NCBI GenBank assembly: GCA_963767715.1
Contig: CAVYFA010000008.1
Coordinates: 124,001-188,000 of the forward strand
From: CAVSXS01 sp963767715
GTDB taxonomy: Bacteria > Chloroflexota > Ktedonobacteria > Ktedonobacterales > Ktedonobacteraceae
Reading direction: 5' to 3'
Length of the DNA: 64,000 nt
Every line of letters starts with the position of its first letter. Position 1 is the stretch's first letter. Of the stretch, positions 24,577-33,246 are shown piece after piece. The notes beneath the pieces are model-generated. The model was not told the origin of the DNA, made no database searches, and worked only from the letters and a program-made list of their open reading frames with translations. The position numbers were made by a program, and so were the translations under genes.

Positions 24577-25350
24577 TCACAGTACCGTCACCTTTTCGGA
24601 TTGGTTGTATTCGATCTCACTAATCTTGCCTCGCAACCAGGTGAAATCGCCGGAGGGGAGATGCCAGGTGACTTCCACCTCGGTCGGTATGCGCATGCCA
24701 CTAACCTCCCGATAGTCGTGCACTTGAACATACCAGGGGGTGAGCTGTCCGTGCTCGCCCTTATAGCGGTCTGCCGTCACGTGGGTCAACTGGCCTTGTT
24801 CATTCACGTGCAGAACCACCGAACCCGTGACGTTCTGCTCGCGCATGGTGGCCCTCACGGAATGAGCATCGATGACCTGCCACTCGATGGCATCGGAGAG
24901 ACAGGCGGTCGGGAACCACACCATTTCACCCAGGTAGCGCTGCAATTCGCCCTGGTCCATGTGCGGCCCACGCTCATTCCCCAGGGGGATACAGGACAAG
25001 AGTTTGATGCGCATGCTGCCGTGGCCCTCTGAGAACCGATCCGTGGCCGAAATCCAGGCGAGTGGAAAGGGCCGCATCGTGCAGCGCCAGAGGAATGCCA
25101 GGGGATTGGTCGTGTAGTATTGTTCTGCGACCAGCGGCATCCACTTCTGACCGGGTTGTGTTCTCATGACCCCTTCTTGGGTGAGACGAACCGTGCGGAT
25201 GGGTTCTTTGCCTATCACCTGGGCATAACGGAGATAGCGTTGCATCGGTTCTGGCAAGCTGAGTATGCGGCCCTCAGTGATGAGACCGGGCTGCGCCCGC
25301 TCACTGTGCTGCAACAGCGCCAGCGCCTCATTGACTTTCGTAGTTTTCAT
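24577..25350 (-). CDS. DUF6544-like protein
   Basis: 257 residues. The segment LPEPMQRYLRYAQVIGKEPI near the N-terminus and the later GEMVWFPTACLS match, as I remember it, the DUF6544/DUF6920 family (function unknown), usually encoded with small membrane proteins. No catalytic residues can be named. It is the last gene of the leftward operon that begins with the Fe-S/FAD oxidoreductase, 16 bases after the preceding membrane-protein gene, and converges on pdhB. Confidence 0.65.
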   Translation of the reverse strand: MKTTKVNEALALLQHSERAQPGLITEGRILSLPEPMQRYLRYAQVIGKEPIRTVRLTQEGVMRTQPGQKWMPLVAEQYYTTNPLAFLWRCTMRPFPLAWISATDRFSEGHGSMRIKLLSCIPLGNERGPHMDQGELQRYLGEMVWFPTACLSDAIEWQVIDAHSVRATMREQNVTGSVVLHVNEQGQLTHVTADRYKGEHGQLTPWYVQVHDYREVSGMRIPTEVEVTWHLPSGDFTWLRGKISEIEYNQSEKVTVL

Positions 25351-25366
25351 GGTTTTTTTCTTCTTT

Positions 25367-25828
25367 CTACGCTCCTGCGTGCAGCGGAGGGTTGGGCCGA
25401 AGAATCATGCGTTCCAGAAGCAGATCGACGATCAAACCGGCGAGCAGCACTCCACTGATCACAGGCCCCCAGATGGCATCAAGGGGTTGGGGCAGTAGTC
25501 CAGTCCAGGTCACAGCAAAGAGCAGGAGTGACAGGACGGAGCCGACAATAGTGGCTGCTTTCCAATGTCTTTTCAGCATGGGCACGCCGAACAATCCCAG
25601 CCCGCCCGCGACGAAGAACAGAATCGTTCCCGCCAGCAGCAGCGCTCCGATGGCCCGGATAGCCGAGGAGCTCAGGAATCCATCCAGCAGCCAGGAGGCG
25701 CCCGACCATCCCGATTTCCCATCCGGTCCCGGCAAGCCACCTGGGATGATACCGAGATGGATCAAGCTATGCCCTATGACAAGTATTCCCAACACGATAC
25801 TCGCGATACGTACTACTTTCTCTCTCAT
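25367..25828 (-). CDS. Small integral membrane protein
   Basis: 153 residues from ATG 25828, chosen because GGAAGG lies 6 bases upstream (a second ATG at 25843 does not have one). Four hydrophobic helices: about 5-27, 45-70, 82-104 and 112-135. Short loops contain PGPDGKSGWSGASWLLDG. I do not recognise the family. It is the fifth cistron of the leftward redox operon, 20 bases after the preceding gene. Confidence 0.55.
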   Translation of the reverse strand: MREKVVRIASIVLGILVIGHSLIHLGIIPGGLPGPDGKSGWSGASWLLDGFLSSSAIRAIGALLLAGTILFFVAGGLGLFGVPMLKRHWKAATIVGSVLSLLLFAVTWTGLLPQPLDAIWGPVISGVLLAGLIVDLLLERMILRPNPPLHAGA

Positions 25829-25848
25829 AGTATTCCTTCCCATCCGAA

Positions 25849-26517
25849 CTACTCACCGCCAACCGCAGTTTCAGTCAGCGTGCGTTCCCGGCCCTTCGCC
25901 TTGGGCGTGGACATCGTGCGCGTCGCGTTTATCAGTAGCCGCACGAAGAGGCCGAGGGCCACCAGCGCCACACCGGCCAGCGAGATCCACATGATGACCA
26001 GCGCCGCCGTCTGGTTGGTGTTGCTGGTAAAGGCCGCGCCAAAGCCGGCCAGGTAACTCTGGCTGGCCGCTTCGACAGCGAAGACCAGCGGGCCGTAGTA
26101 GAGCGTCGCGCCCACGACCAGCAAGACCGTCGAGAGGCGGTAGGCGGTGACATCGTCGTCCACGCGGCGCGTCAGCTTGACGGCCAGCGCCAGCAGCAGA
26201 CAGAGCGTCGCCAGCGGGCCGGTGATGGGCAGCGCCGAATTGACAACGATGTTGGGCTCAAAGTAGAACCAGCTCAGACCGAGTGTGATCAGCAGGACGG
26301 CATCGCGGATGAGCAGGTACGACATCCACCAGATGTCTGCTCCCAGGCGCAGTCCGCAGCGGCGCAGCGTGCGCAGGATATAGGGCCTGCCCAGGTGCAG
26401 CATCAGCGCCATCGTCCAGAGAACGGGCAGGAAGGCTACGATCGTGCTGATCAGCCAGGCGGAGCCACCCTGCACAAGGGAATTGGTGATCGCGGTTGCG
26501 ACATCATCGGGTTTCAT
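25849..26517 (-). CDS. Polytopic membrane protein, paralogue of the next upstream gene
   Basis: 222 residues with about six membrane helices. It shares with the protein at 26559-27215 the signature LPVLW...LHLGRPYIL......LRLGAD..W..Y...RD, and the same helix layout, so the two arose by tandem duplication. There are no haem or Fe-S ligands except scattered H and R. Placement in an operon with an Fe-S/FAD oxidoreductase suggests they are the membrane partners of that enzyme, for example quinone-binding subunits (inference). The C-terminal tail is basic, TMSTPKAKGRERT. Confidence 0.55.
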   Translation of the reverse strand: MKPDDVATAITNSLVQGGSAWLISTIVAFLPVLWTMALMLHLGRPYILRTLRRCGLRLGADIWWMSYLLIRDAVLLITLGLSWFYFEPNIVVNSALPITGPLATLCLLLALAVKLTRRVDDDVTAYRLSTVLLVVGATLYYGPLVFAVEAASQSYLAGFGAAFTSNTNQTAALVIMWISLAGVALVALGLFVRLLINATRTMSTPKAKGRERTLTETAVGGE

Positions 26518-26558
26518 TATCTTGATCCTTTCATGTTCTCAACTAAGGTTGCCCCTTG

Positions 26559-27215
26559 TTACTTCGAGGTTGTATCACCGGATTCAGCAGTTCCAGGGAC
26601 TTCTGCGCGCCCACCCGTGATCAGCGTGTAGCCCGTGGCGATGGCACCCATGATCGCGAACAGCGCGGTAGAGACGTAGCCGATGCCGACCGCCCACTGC
26701 GGATTCGTGCTCGAGACCAGGAAGTTGCTGATGTTGGCCAGCGTGCCGGTGGTTCCGATGTTGTTGAACTGCACCCCGAACACGTACGGGATGAAGTACA
26801 GCAGCGCGCCCAGGCCGAGCAGGTAGGTCACGAGGCGAAAATCGCGCAGATTGTTATCGGGGTCGCCCATCAACTTGACGAGCAGCACACCAAACAGCGC
26901 GGCTGCGGCCAACCCACCTGTAATCGGCAGGTTATCGGCCGTGACGACATCAGGGAAGAAGAACATGAAGCTCATGACCACCCCTGACACGATCAGGAAG
27001 TCGCGTAGGGCAATGTATATGAGCCACAGCAGGTCCGCGCCGAGGCGCAGCGTGAAGCGATCAATCATCGCCAGGATGTAAGGACGACCCAGGTGCAACC
27101 CCAGGAGCGCCAGCCAGAGGACCGGCAGGACAGCAGCCAGCGTGCCTTCCAGGAACTGCTCCGCGCCCGCATTGATGCCCGAGACAATGGCACCGGTAAG
27201 TTGATCGACTGACAT
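26559..27215 (-). CDS. Polytopic membrane protein, paralogue of 25849-26517
   Basis: 218 residues, about six membrane helices. The shared motif ALLGLHLGRPYILAMIDRFT and RLGADLLWLIYIALRD lies in the same position as in its neighbour. Good ribosome site (GGAGG) 6 bases before ATG 27215. The conserved H-L-G-R-P and R-D residues at membrane borders are candidates for quinone or cofactor contacts. It is 78 bases after the FAD-oxidoreductase stop and 41 bases before the paralogue. I do not know a named family for it. Confidence 0.55.
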   Translation of the reverse strand: MSVDQLTGAIVSGINAGAEQFLEGTLAAVLPVLWLALLGLHLGRPYILAMIDRFTLRLGADLLWLIYIALRDFLIVSGVVMSFMFFFPDVVTADNLPITGGLAAAALFGVLLVKLMGDPDNNLRDFRLVTYLLGLGALLYFIPYVFGVQFNNIGTTGTLANISNFLVSSTNPQWAVGIGYVSTALFAIMGAIATGYTLITGGRAEVPGTAESGDTTSK

Positions 27216-27292
27216 GAGTAAACCTCCTTCTCTTTCACAGGCCGCCAGCGCGCACTATGTTCGTGCTTTCAGGCGGCCTACCAAGAATTTCC

Positions 27293-28645
27293 CTATAACG
27301 GTGTAACAGGAATGAGTGGCCGCGAGGAGCCCTGCGCTGCGCCGATTACTTTGACTGACGGACAAAGGTAGGCCAGGTCGCAGCGCAGGCAGCGGCGCGC
27401 TTCGCGGCGCGCCTGCTCTTCGGTGAAGCCCCTGGCGAATTCAATGCTACGACTATGAGACGCCTCTGCCGACTCAAGCGGCATTGGGTCCGTATTCCGA
27501 CTGCCAACGGACTGCGTCCTAGCCTGCGGCTCAGGCAGTCGGAAAGGCATGACCTCGCGCGGAGTCGGCCGCAGGTCAAGCGTGATGGTGGCGTCAGGTG
27601 GCAGCGTTGATTCGGTCTGGAATTCGCCCTCCGGCATCTCGCTCACCTCGCGTAAGGCCAGGTGCGAAAGGTAGGCGTGAATGGCGCGCGCCGCTCTGCG
27701 GCCATGAGCCGCGGCATGGATGATGGTTTTTGGGCCATAGGTCACGTCGCCTGCGGCGAAGATTCCCGGCGCGCCGGTCGCCAGCGATTCAGGGTTGATG
27801 AGCAGGCCGCCCCAGGGGGCCACACCCACACTCGTGCCTTCCGGTAAGAAGGATGGGTCGGGCGCCTCTCCGATCGCGACCAGCACGACATCCAGCGCTA
27901 GATCGAATTCCGTTCCCAGTAGAGGTACCGGCTTGCGGCGTCTCTTTTCGTCCGGCTCCGAAAGCGCCATACGCTGGCATCGTATGCCGGTGACGCGCCC
28001 CTCTTTCGAGAGAATCTGCACCGGCGCAACCAGCTCATGCAGCTCGATCCCTTCTTCGAGGGCCGCGCGAACCTCTTCGGCCTGGGCTGGCATTTCGACA
28101 CGCGTGCGGCGATAGAGAATGTGCACCTTGCTTGCGCCCGCGCGTAGGGCCGAACGGGCCGCGTCCATCGCCGTGCTGCCACCGCCAACCACCGCGACGA
28201 CACCCTCGATTTTCGCATCGGGGTTCAGGTTAAAGTCCTTGAGGAACATCGTCGCCGGGATAACGCCTTCGTGATCCTCTCCAGGGACGCCCAGTCGCTG
28301 GCTGCGCTGTGCCCCAACCGCCAGCAGCACGGCGTCATAGTCGCGCTCCAGCTCTTCGAACGCGATATCCTGCCCGATTGCGGTATTGAGGCGAATTTCA
28401 ACACCCAGGTCGATCATGGCCTCGATGTCGCGGGCGAGTTCCGCGCGCGGCAACCGGTAATCGGGAATGCCAATTGCCATCATGCCCCCGGCAACCGGCA
28501 TGGCGTCGAAGACCGTCACTCTGTAGCCGCGCCGGGCCAGGTAGTAGGCCGCGGAGAGCCCCGTCGGGCCTGCCCCGACGATAGCGACGCGCTCGACGAG
28601 CCATTCTTTTGGCGGGATGATCGTGCGCTTCCTGCGGCTTGCCAT
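27293..28645 (-). CDS. FAD/NAD(P)-dependent oxidoreductase part of a split Fe-S flavoprotein
   Basis: 450 residues from the internal ATG 28645. Two Rossmann domains: FAD site VAIVGAGPTGLSAAYYLARR (about 21-40) and NAD(P) site VVAVVGGGSTAMDAARSAL. FAD pyrophosphate end: GIFAAGDVTYGP. This is the GltD/dihydropyrimidine-dehydrogenase N-terminal type, normally fused behind an Fer4_20 module. That module is encoded in the preceding frame. One extra base (a C near 28650) appears to separate the halves, since removing it gives a continuous HGKRRKRTIIPPKEWLVERV. A C-terminal cysteine pair (RRCLRCDLAYLCP) suggests another cluster. It transfers electrons between NAD(P)H and an iron-sulfur partner. Confidence 0.8.
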   Translation of the reverse strand: MASRRKRTIIPPKEWLVERVAIVGAGPTGLSAAYYLARRGYRVTVFDAMPVAGGMMAIGIPDYRLPRAELARDIEAMIDLGVEIRLNTAIGQDIAFEELERDYDAVLLAVGAQRSQRLGVPGEDHEGVIPATMFLKDFNLNPDAKIEGVVAVVGGGSTAMDAARSALRAGASKVHILYRRTRVEMPAQAEEVRAALEEGIELHELVAPVQILSKEGRVTGIRCQRMALSEPDEKRRRKPVPLLGTEFDLALDVVLVAIGEAPDPSFLPEGTSVGVAPWGGLLINPESLATGAPGIFAAGDVTYGPKTIIHAAAHGRRAARAIHAYLSHLALREVSEMPEGEFQTESTLPPDATITLDLRPTPREVMPFRLPEPQARTQSVGSRNTDPMPLESAEASHSRSIEFARGFTEEQARREARRCLRCDLAYLCPSVKVIGAAQGSSRPLIPVTPL

Positions 28646-29342
28646 GATCCATCGCGAAGCGTTTCAAGTCGCGAATGGCGATCGGAAGATCGAATTCTCC
28701 CCGGCGGCACACATCCTCGCAGGGTGCCGTGCAGACGCGACCACAGATCGAGGGGAACGGGTTTGGCTCGGATGCCACCTGCAGCGCCTCATCGTAGCGC
28801 CCCTGCGCGATCAGGCTGACGTACAGCCCGGCGTTGGTGCCGACCGGGCAGGCCGCCTGGCAGGGGGCGCGCAGGTCCTCTTTGCGCTCGCCGAGCCACG
28901 TGCGCCAGCTCTGCCAGGGAGACTCTCGCTCCGCCACGTGCCAGGCATGGTTCGTGCCCCAGGGCTGCTCGCCCGGCTCTTCTGGAAAGGCGTGCGTGTA
29001 GGCATCGAGCGGCTGCCAGCCGTGGTCGGGCGGCAGGGGTGTCACCTGGCCGCGCCGGGCATAGGCAACTTCCTTCACGCTGCTTTCGATGGTGATGGCA
29101 TTGGTTGGGCATTCCTGCGCGCAGACCTGGCAGCCGATGCACTGCGCGACCTGCACAGGCGCGAGCATCATCCACGCTCGTACGCCATTGGCCCCCGGAA
29201 TGGGAGTCAGCCGTTCGCTCGCGATCCCGATTTCCCCATCACCCGATGGACGGCTCATATCCAGGCAGCGCACCGGACACAGGTCCATACAAATTCCGCA
29301 ATTGATACATGTTGTCTCGTTGACCTGAAAACGATAGGCCAT
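28398..29342 (-). CDS. Ferredoxin plus Fer4_20 N-terminal half of the split Fe-S flavoprotein
   Basis: Starts at ATG 29342 with GAGGAGG upstream. Two ferredoxin clusters, CINCGICMDLCPVRCLD and CIGCQVCAQECPTNA, precede an Fer4_20 module (CQAACPVGTNAGLYVSLI, CGRVCTAPCEDVCRRGEFD). Sense ends at about residue 230 (RDLKRFAMDHG); the remaining 80 or so residues are arginine-rich shadow of the FAD frame. It should continue into the frame of 27293-28645, so this is one gene interrupted by a one-base insertion, or two coupled overlapping genes. It is first in the leftward operon, 52 bases downstream of a heptad-controlled -10 box. Confidence 0.8.
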   Translation of the reverse strand: MAYRFQVNETTCINCGICMDLCPVRCLDMSRPSGDGEIGIASERLTPIPGANGVRAWMMLAPVQVAQCIGCQVCAQECPTNAITIESSVKEVAYARRGQVTPLPPDHGWQPLDAYTHAFPEEPGEQPWGTNHAWHVAERESPWQSWRTWLGERKEDLRAPCQAACPVGTNAGLYVSLIAQGRYDEALQVASEPNPFPSICGRVCTAPCEDVCRRGEFDLPIAIRDLKRFAMDHGKPQEAHDHPAKRMARRARRYRRGRPDGALRGLLPGPARLQSDGLRRHAGCRGHDGNWHSRLPVAARGTRPRHRGHDRPGC

Positions 29343-29393
29343 CTCGACCTCCTCTAAGAAAAATACAAGTCGGTACAAATGCTTGTTGTGAGA

Positions 29394-29459
29394 AGCATAG
29401 GGCCTTGACGTCACATAACGATCACAGCGATTAACAGAGCTATCACAAATAGATCACAA
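29394..29459 (-). promoter_or_regulatory. Four-heptad activator promoter of the leftward redox operon
   Basis: On the minus strand: TTGTGAT (29459-29453), TTGTGAT (29448-29442), CTGTGAT (29427-29421), ATGTGAC (29416-29410), then -10 TATGCT (29399-29394). Start-to-start distances are 11, 21, 11 and 17. There is no -35 box; the last heptads occupy its place, as in PhoB-type class II activation. The same design recurs at 29498-29562 and 33241-33306. Confidence 0.85.
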
Positions 29460-29497
29460 GGCACGAAGATCAGATCAGTTGTGGACCGAGCGTCACG

Positions 29498-29562
29498 TTG
29501 TGATGCATTTGTGATATGCTACCCAGTTCCGTGATGGAAATGTGAGCTTGGCCGTGTATAAT
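29498..29562 (+). promoter_or_regulatory. Four-heptad activator promoter of the two-component operon
   Basis: TTGTGAT (29498), TTGTGAT (29509), CCGTGAT (29529), ATGTGAG (29540), then -10 TATAAT (29557-29562). Distances are 11, 20, 11 and 17. It lies back-to-back with the leftward copy, and the first two heptads of both form an 18-bp inverted pair. It drives the broken kinase, response regulator and PAS kinase genes, so the system is predicted to be autoregulated. Confidence 0.85.
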
Positions 29563-29615
29563 GAACCGCAAGCACGATGTGAAGAGGTGCTGAATTTCTT
29601 GTAAGCAGGAAGAAC

Positions 29616-30404
29616 ATGACGCTATCACACCTGCCCTTGCGCGAACCGCTGGAATCAGAAATAACCACCACGCTCATCGGCCTTGCAGCCTTAACGCAAA
29701 GGGCCACCTGTGCTACTTATGCGCAGCTCAATGCCATCTCCTACGAGATGTTAAAGCGCGTGCTCGCCCTCTGTAAGGCGCGGCGCGGCGCGGTCTTGCT
29801 GTCTGAGGGCCAGCTGGATCTCCTATAGCCTCTCTTTAAGCGAAGTCGCGGCGGGAGACGCAGGTGATACCGGTAATGCGCCTGGAGTACCACCGGGAGC
29901 TTCTACTCAAGACGAAGTGGGGCGACACGTGTTCCTGGTGCTGGGATGGCCAGGTGAATCGGACGAAGCATACGCTTCAATGGTGGCACACTGCCAGACG
30001 CTGCTACTCCGGGTGGCCGATTCTATCGCAGCCTTCGTTGGCGGCATTGTGCTCAGAGAGCGCGTGCAGGAACTCGAGCGTACCTCCGTGCGCGAATCGT
30101 TGCAGGGCATGGAACTGCTAAAGGCGGAACTTCTGGGGACGGTGAGCCACGAGCTGCGCGGTCCCCTGGCCTCCATCAAAGGGTACGCCGCTACGCTCCG
30201 GTCGAACACCTCGAGCGCGTCTTTGAGCGCTTCCATCGCGTCGATACGCGCCTGGCCCGCGAAACGAACGAACTCGGGCTGGGCTTAACGATCTGCAGGC
30301 GCATCGTCGAACTGCATGACGGAAGCATCTGGGCGGAAAACAGGTCAGATGGCGGGGGCGCTGCGTTCTATGTGCGGCTCACTCTTGAGGAGCCATCTGA
30401 ATGA
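29616..30404 (+). pseudogene. Broken sensor histidine kinase
   Basis: Begins with a good ribosome site (GCAGGA) and a GAF-like N-terminus (frame 29616-29828, TAG). It continues one base shifted (GRHVFLVLGWPGESDEAYAS) to the phosphoacceptor helix LLGTVSHELRGPLASIKGYA (about 30128-30187). There it jumps, with another frame change, to the kinase tail: ERFHRVDTRL, ELGLGLTICRRIVELHDGSI and AAFYVRLTLEEPSE, ending TGA 30402-30404. About 130 residues, including the N-box of the ATPase domain, are deleted, so it cannot be a kinase. The response-regulator gene starts 40 bases downstream. Confidence 0.8.
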
Positions 30405-30443
30405 ATTTTTTTGCAAAAGTATAAATAAGGAGGAGAATACCGT

Positions 30444-31175
30444 ATGCCTGTGAAGAAAACAACTATCCTCACTGCTGATGACGATCCACAGTTGTTGCGG
30501 CTGATGTCGCGCAATCTCCAGTTGGAGGGCTATGAAGTTCTGGTGGCCAGCGATGGCCAGCAGGCGTTGGAGCAGATCGAGCAAAAGTCGCCCGACCTGG
30601 TGCTATTGGACGTGATGATGCCGCGCATGGACGGCTTCTCAGTCTGCCAGCGCGTCCGCGAGTTTTCGGCGGTGCCCATCATCATCGTCACCGCGCGCGG
30701 GCAGGACCAGGACAAAGTGCGTGGCCTCGACCTGGGCGCCGACGACTACCTGACCAAACCCTTCAGTATCGACGAGCTACTGGCGCGGGTGCGCGCCGTG
30801 CTGCGCCGCGCGCAGTTCGCGGCCAAAGAAAAAGCTCAGGGCAGGCAGACCACGCTGACCACCGGGGAGCTGACCATCGACTTTTCGCAACACCTGGTGA
30901 CCCAGGCCGGCAAAGAGATCGTGCTCACTCCCACGGAGTACCGCCTGCTGGCCTACCTGGCGCAGAACGCCGGACGCATCCTGACACAGGAGTTATTGCT
31001 CGAGCATGTCTGGGGGCCAGAATACCTGGGGGAGGGTCACATGTTGCAGGTCAACGTCAACCGCCTGCGCCGTAAACTCGAGCATGATCCGAGTCTGCCG
31101 CGCTATATTCTCACCAAACTCGGGGTGGGCTATGCGCTGGCTTCCTTGCCGCCAACTGAAACGGTGCCCGGCTAA
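30444..31175 (+). CDS. OmpR/PhoB-family response regulator
   Basis: 243 residues; strong ribosome site (AAGGAGG). Receiver domain 7-120 with acidic pocket D12-D14, phosphoacceptor D56 (LVLLDVMMPRMDGF), the switch threonine in IIIVTARG and the conserved lysine in DYLTKPFS. C-terminal winged helix (about 145-235) with LTPTEYRLLAYLAQNAGRIL, LLEHVWG and VNRLRRKLE, the PhoB type that binds direct repeats at 11-bp spacing. It is the natural candidate for the xTGTGAx heptads at three promoters here. The kinase gene upstream is broken; the partner is probably the PAS kinase downstream. Confidence 0.92.
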   Translation: MPVKKTTILTADDDPQLLRLMSRNLQLEGYEVLVASDGQQALEQIEQKSPDLVLLDVMMPRMDGFSVCQRVREFSAVPIIIVTARGQDQDKVRGLDLGADDYLTKPFSIDELLARVRAVLRRAQFAAKEKAQGRQTTLTTGELTIDFSQHLVTQAGKEIVLTPTEYRLLAYLAQNAGRILTQELLLEHVWGPEYLGEGHMLQVNVNRLRRKLEHDPSLPRYILTKLGVGYALASLPPTETVPG

Positions 31176-31257
31176 CGGCTCTTGCATAAAGCACCGCTGC
31201 CGGTTTAGAATGCCAGTAAAAGATGACATTAATTCATAGCAACAGGGGAGCACAGTC

Positions 31258-33246
31258 ATGTCCGACGCCCAGATACCTCAGAGCGTATCTGCCTCTTCGC
31301 CTGCGCTCCTCTCCATCTCTTCCGAGAGCGTACGCCCGTTCCTGGACATCTCGCCTGACGCGCTGGTGATCGTCGACCCGAGCGGGGTCATCTCGCTGGT
31401 GAACGGGCAGACCGAGGCCTTTTTTGGCTATGCACCCTCCGAACTACCCGGGCAGCCGCTCAAACTGCTGCTCCCCCAGCGCTTTCACGCCTCCCACGCC
31501 GGGCACCTGGCGCGCTATTTCGCCGCCCCACGCACTCGCCCGATGGGCGTAGGGCTGAATCTCGTCGGGCGGCGCAAGGATGGCACGGAATTCCCGGTGG
31601 AAATCAGCCTGAACCCCCTGCTGCTCGATGGCAAGCTCCAAGCGCTTGCCTCAATTCGCGATATGAGCGCGCAGCGCGCCGCCGAGCTCGAGCGCCTCAA
31701 GCAAGCACAACAGATTCGCCTGCAGGCCGACCTGATCAATCTCGCGCACGACGCCATACTCGTGCGCGACCCCGTCGGCCGGGTGCTCTCCTGGAATGCG
31801 GGGGCCGAGGGACTCTACGGTTGGACGGCGCAGCAGGCGCTTGGCCGCGTCAGCCACAGCCTGCTCAAGACACGCTTCCCCCTCGACCGCACAGATGTCG
31901 ATGCGCACCTCGAGCGCGATGGGCAGTGGGAGGGTGAACTCGTGCATGCCCGCCGGGATGGCAGCCTCGTGACGGTGGAGAGCCGACAGGTGCTTGTGCG
32001 CGATGACGATGGGCAGCCCAGCGCCGTCCTGGAGATCAACCGTGATATCACCAGACGCCGTCGGCAGGAGCAGACCGAGCGCGCCGTATATGCCGAAGCT
32101 GCGGCACGTCTGAACTTCATGCAGCAGGTGCTCGACGCGCTGCCCAGCGGCATCTATCTCGTCCATGGGCAGCAGGCGGGCCTGCTGCTGGCTAACCGCG
32201 CTACGGCCAGCGTGTTTGGGGCGCAGTGGCCGACCGATCAACCGATGTTGGAGTTCCTGGCGACCAACGGGATCGCGCTCTCCGATGCGCAGGGACACAC
32301 CTTGCTGCCGGAGCAGTACGCCACACTGCGCGCCGTCCAACGGGGAGAGACCGTGTTGCAGCAGCAGGAGACGATCCGCCGCCCTGGCGGCTCGAGTCTC
32401 CCCGTCCTGGTCAGCGCGCTGCCTTTGCCTGAGCAGCAGGGAACAGGGCAGCTTGCCCCCGCCGGGGAGCCGGTGGCGCTGGTGGTCCATCAAGATGTCA
32501 CCGCCCTCAAAGAAGCGGAGTACCTCAAAGACGAATTCGTAGGCATCGTGGCGCATGAATTTCGCACCCCCATGGCGGCGCTCAAGGGCTTTGCCGACAT
32601 GCTGCTGGTGCAAACGGCGCGCCATCGTGGCCCGGCCCTGGCCGACTGGCAGCAAGAAGCACTGGAGGAGATCGAGCTGGCGGTCACGCGCCTGGTCGTG
32701 CTGGCGGAGGAGCTACTGGACGTGACCCGCTTGCAGGCCGGGCGTTTGCTGCTGCAGCGCACGCCGACGAATGTGGTCGCACTCGCCAGGCGCGTAGCAG
32801 CGCTCCTGCAGCAGACGACCACGCGGCACCAGGTGGAGGTGCATGCCGAGGATGCTCAGCTCCTGGCCGATATCGACCCGGGGCGCATCGAGCAGGTGCT
32901 GACAAACCTGGTCGGCAATGCCATCAAGTACAGCCCGCAGGGAAGCCCGGTGATCATCACACTCCAGGAAGACGCGACTGCCGGGGTGGTGAAGATCAGC
33001 GTGCAGGATCGCGGCATCGGCATCCCCCGTTCCCAACATGCGCAGATCTTCGGGCGCTTCATGCGGGCCGACAATGCCCAGGCGTGGGGCATCAGCGGCA
33101 CCGGTCTGGGGCTCTACATCTGCCGCGAGTTGGTGGAGCGACACGGGGGACAGATCTGGTTTGAGTCGGAGGAAGGTGCGGGCTCGACCTTCTTCCTGAC
33201 CCTTCCCATCATTGCCAACCGGGCGGACGACGAACCCCAATTGTGA
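31258..33246 (+). CDS. Multi-PAS sensor histidine kinase
   Basis: 662 residues, cytoplasmic (no membrane helix seen). PAS 1 is about 22-140 (FLDISPDALVIVDPSGVISL), PAS 2 about 155-275 (LAHDAILVRDPVGRVLSW, ending VLEINRDITRRRR) and a third PAS-like segment about 290-410. HisKA has the phosphoacceptor H433 (VGIVAHEFRTPMAALKGF). HATPase has N-box LTNLVGNAIKYSP, G1 VQDRGIGIP and G2 GTGLGLYICRELV. It likely phosphorylates the response regulator encoded 82 bases upstream. Its TGA stop lies inside the first TTGTGAT heptad of the doxX promoter. Confidence 0.9.
   Translation: MSDAQIPQSVSASSPALLSISSESVRPFLDISPDALVIVDPSGVISLVNGQTEAFFGYAPSELPGQPLKLLLPQRFHASHAGHLARYFAAPRTRPMGVGLNLVGRRKDGTEFPVEISLNPLLLDGKLQALASIRDMSAQRAAELERLKQAQQIRLQADLINLAHDAILVRDPVGRVLSWNAGAEGLYGWTAQQALGRVSHSLLKTRFPLDRTDVDAHLERDGQWEGELVHARRDGSLVTVESRQVLVRDDDGQPSAVLEINRDITRRRRQEQTERAVYAEAAARLNFMQQVLDALPSGIYLVHGQQAGLLLANRATASVFGAQWPTDQPMLEFLATNGIALSDAQGHTLLPEQYATLRAVQRGETVLQQQETIRRPGGSSLPVLVSALPLPEQQGTGQLAPAGEPVALVVHQDVTALKEAEYLKDEFVGIVAHEFRTPMAALKGFADMLLVQTARHRGPALADWQQEALEEIELAVTRLVVLAEELLDVTRLQAGRLLLQRTPTNVVALARRVAALLQQTTTRHQVEVHAEDAQLLADIDPGRIEQVLTNLVGNAIKYSPQGSPVIITLQEDATAGVVKISVQDRGIGIPRSQHAQIFGRFMRADNAQAWGISGTGLGLYICRELVERHGGQIWFESEEGAGSTFFLTLPIIANRADDEPQL

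Noticed and set aside
29410..29515. TGTGAT/ATCACA motifs considered as CRP sites
   Set aside because: The repeats are direct, at 11-bp spacing within each set, not the inverted TGTGA-N6-TCACA of CRP, and an OmpR-type regulator gene is adjacent.
31651..32655. 334-codon frame opposite the PAS kinase
   Set aside because: Shadow of a GC-rich real gene; His/Arg/Leu-rich with no motif.
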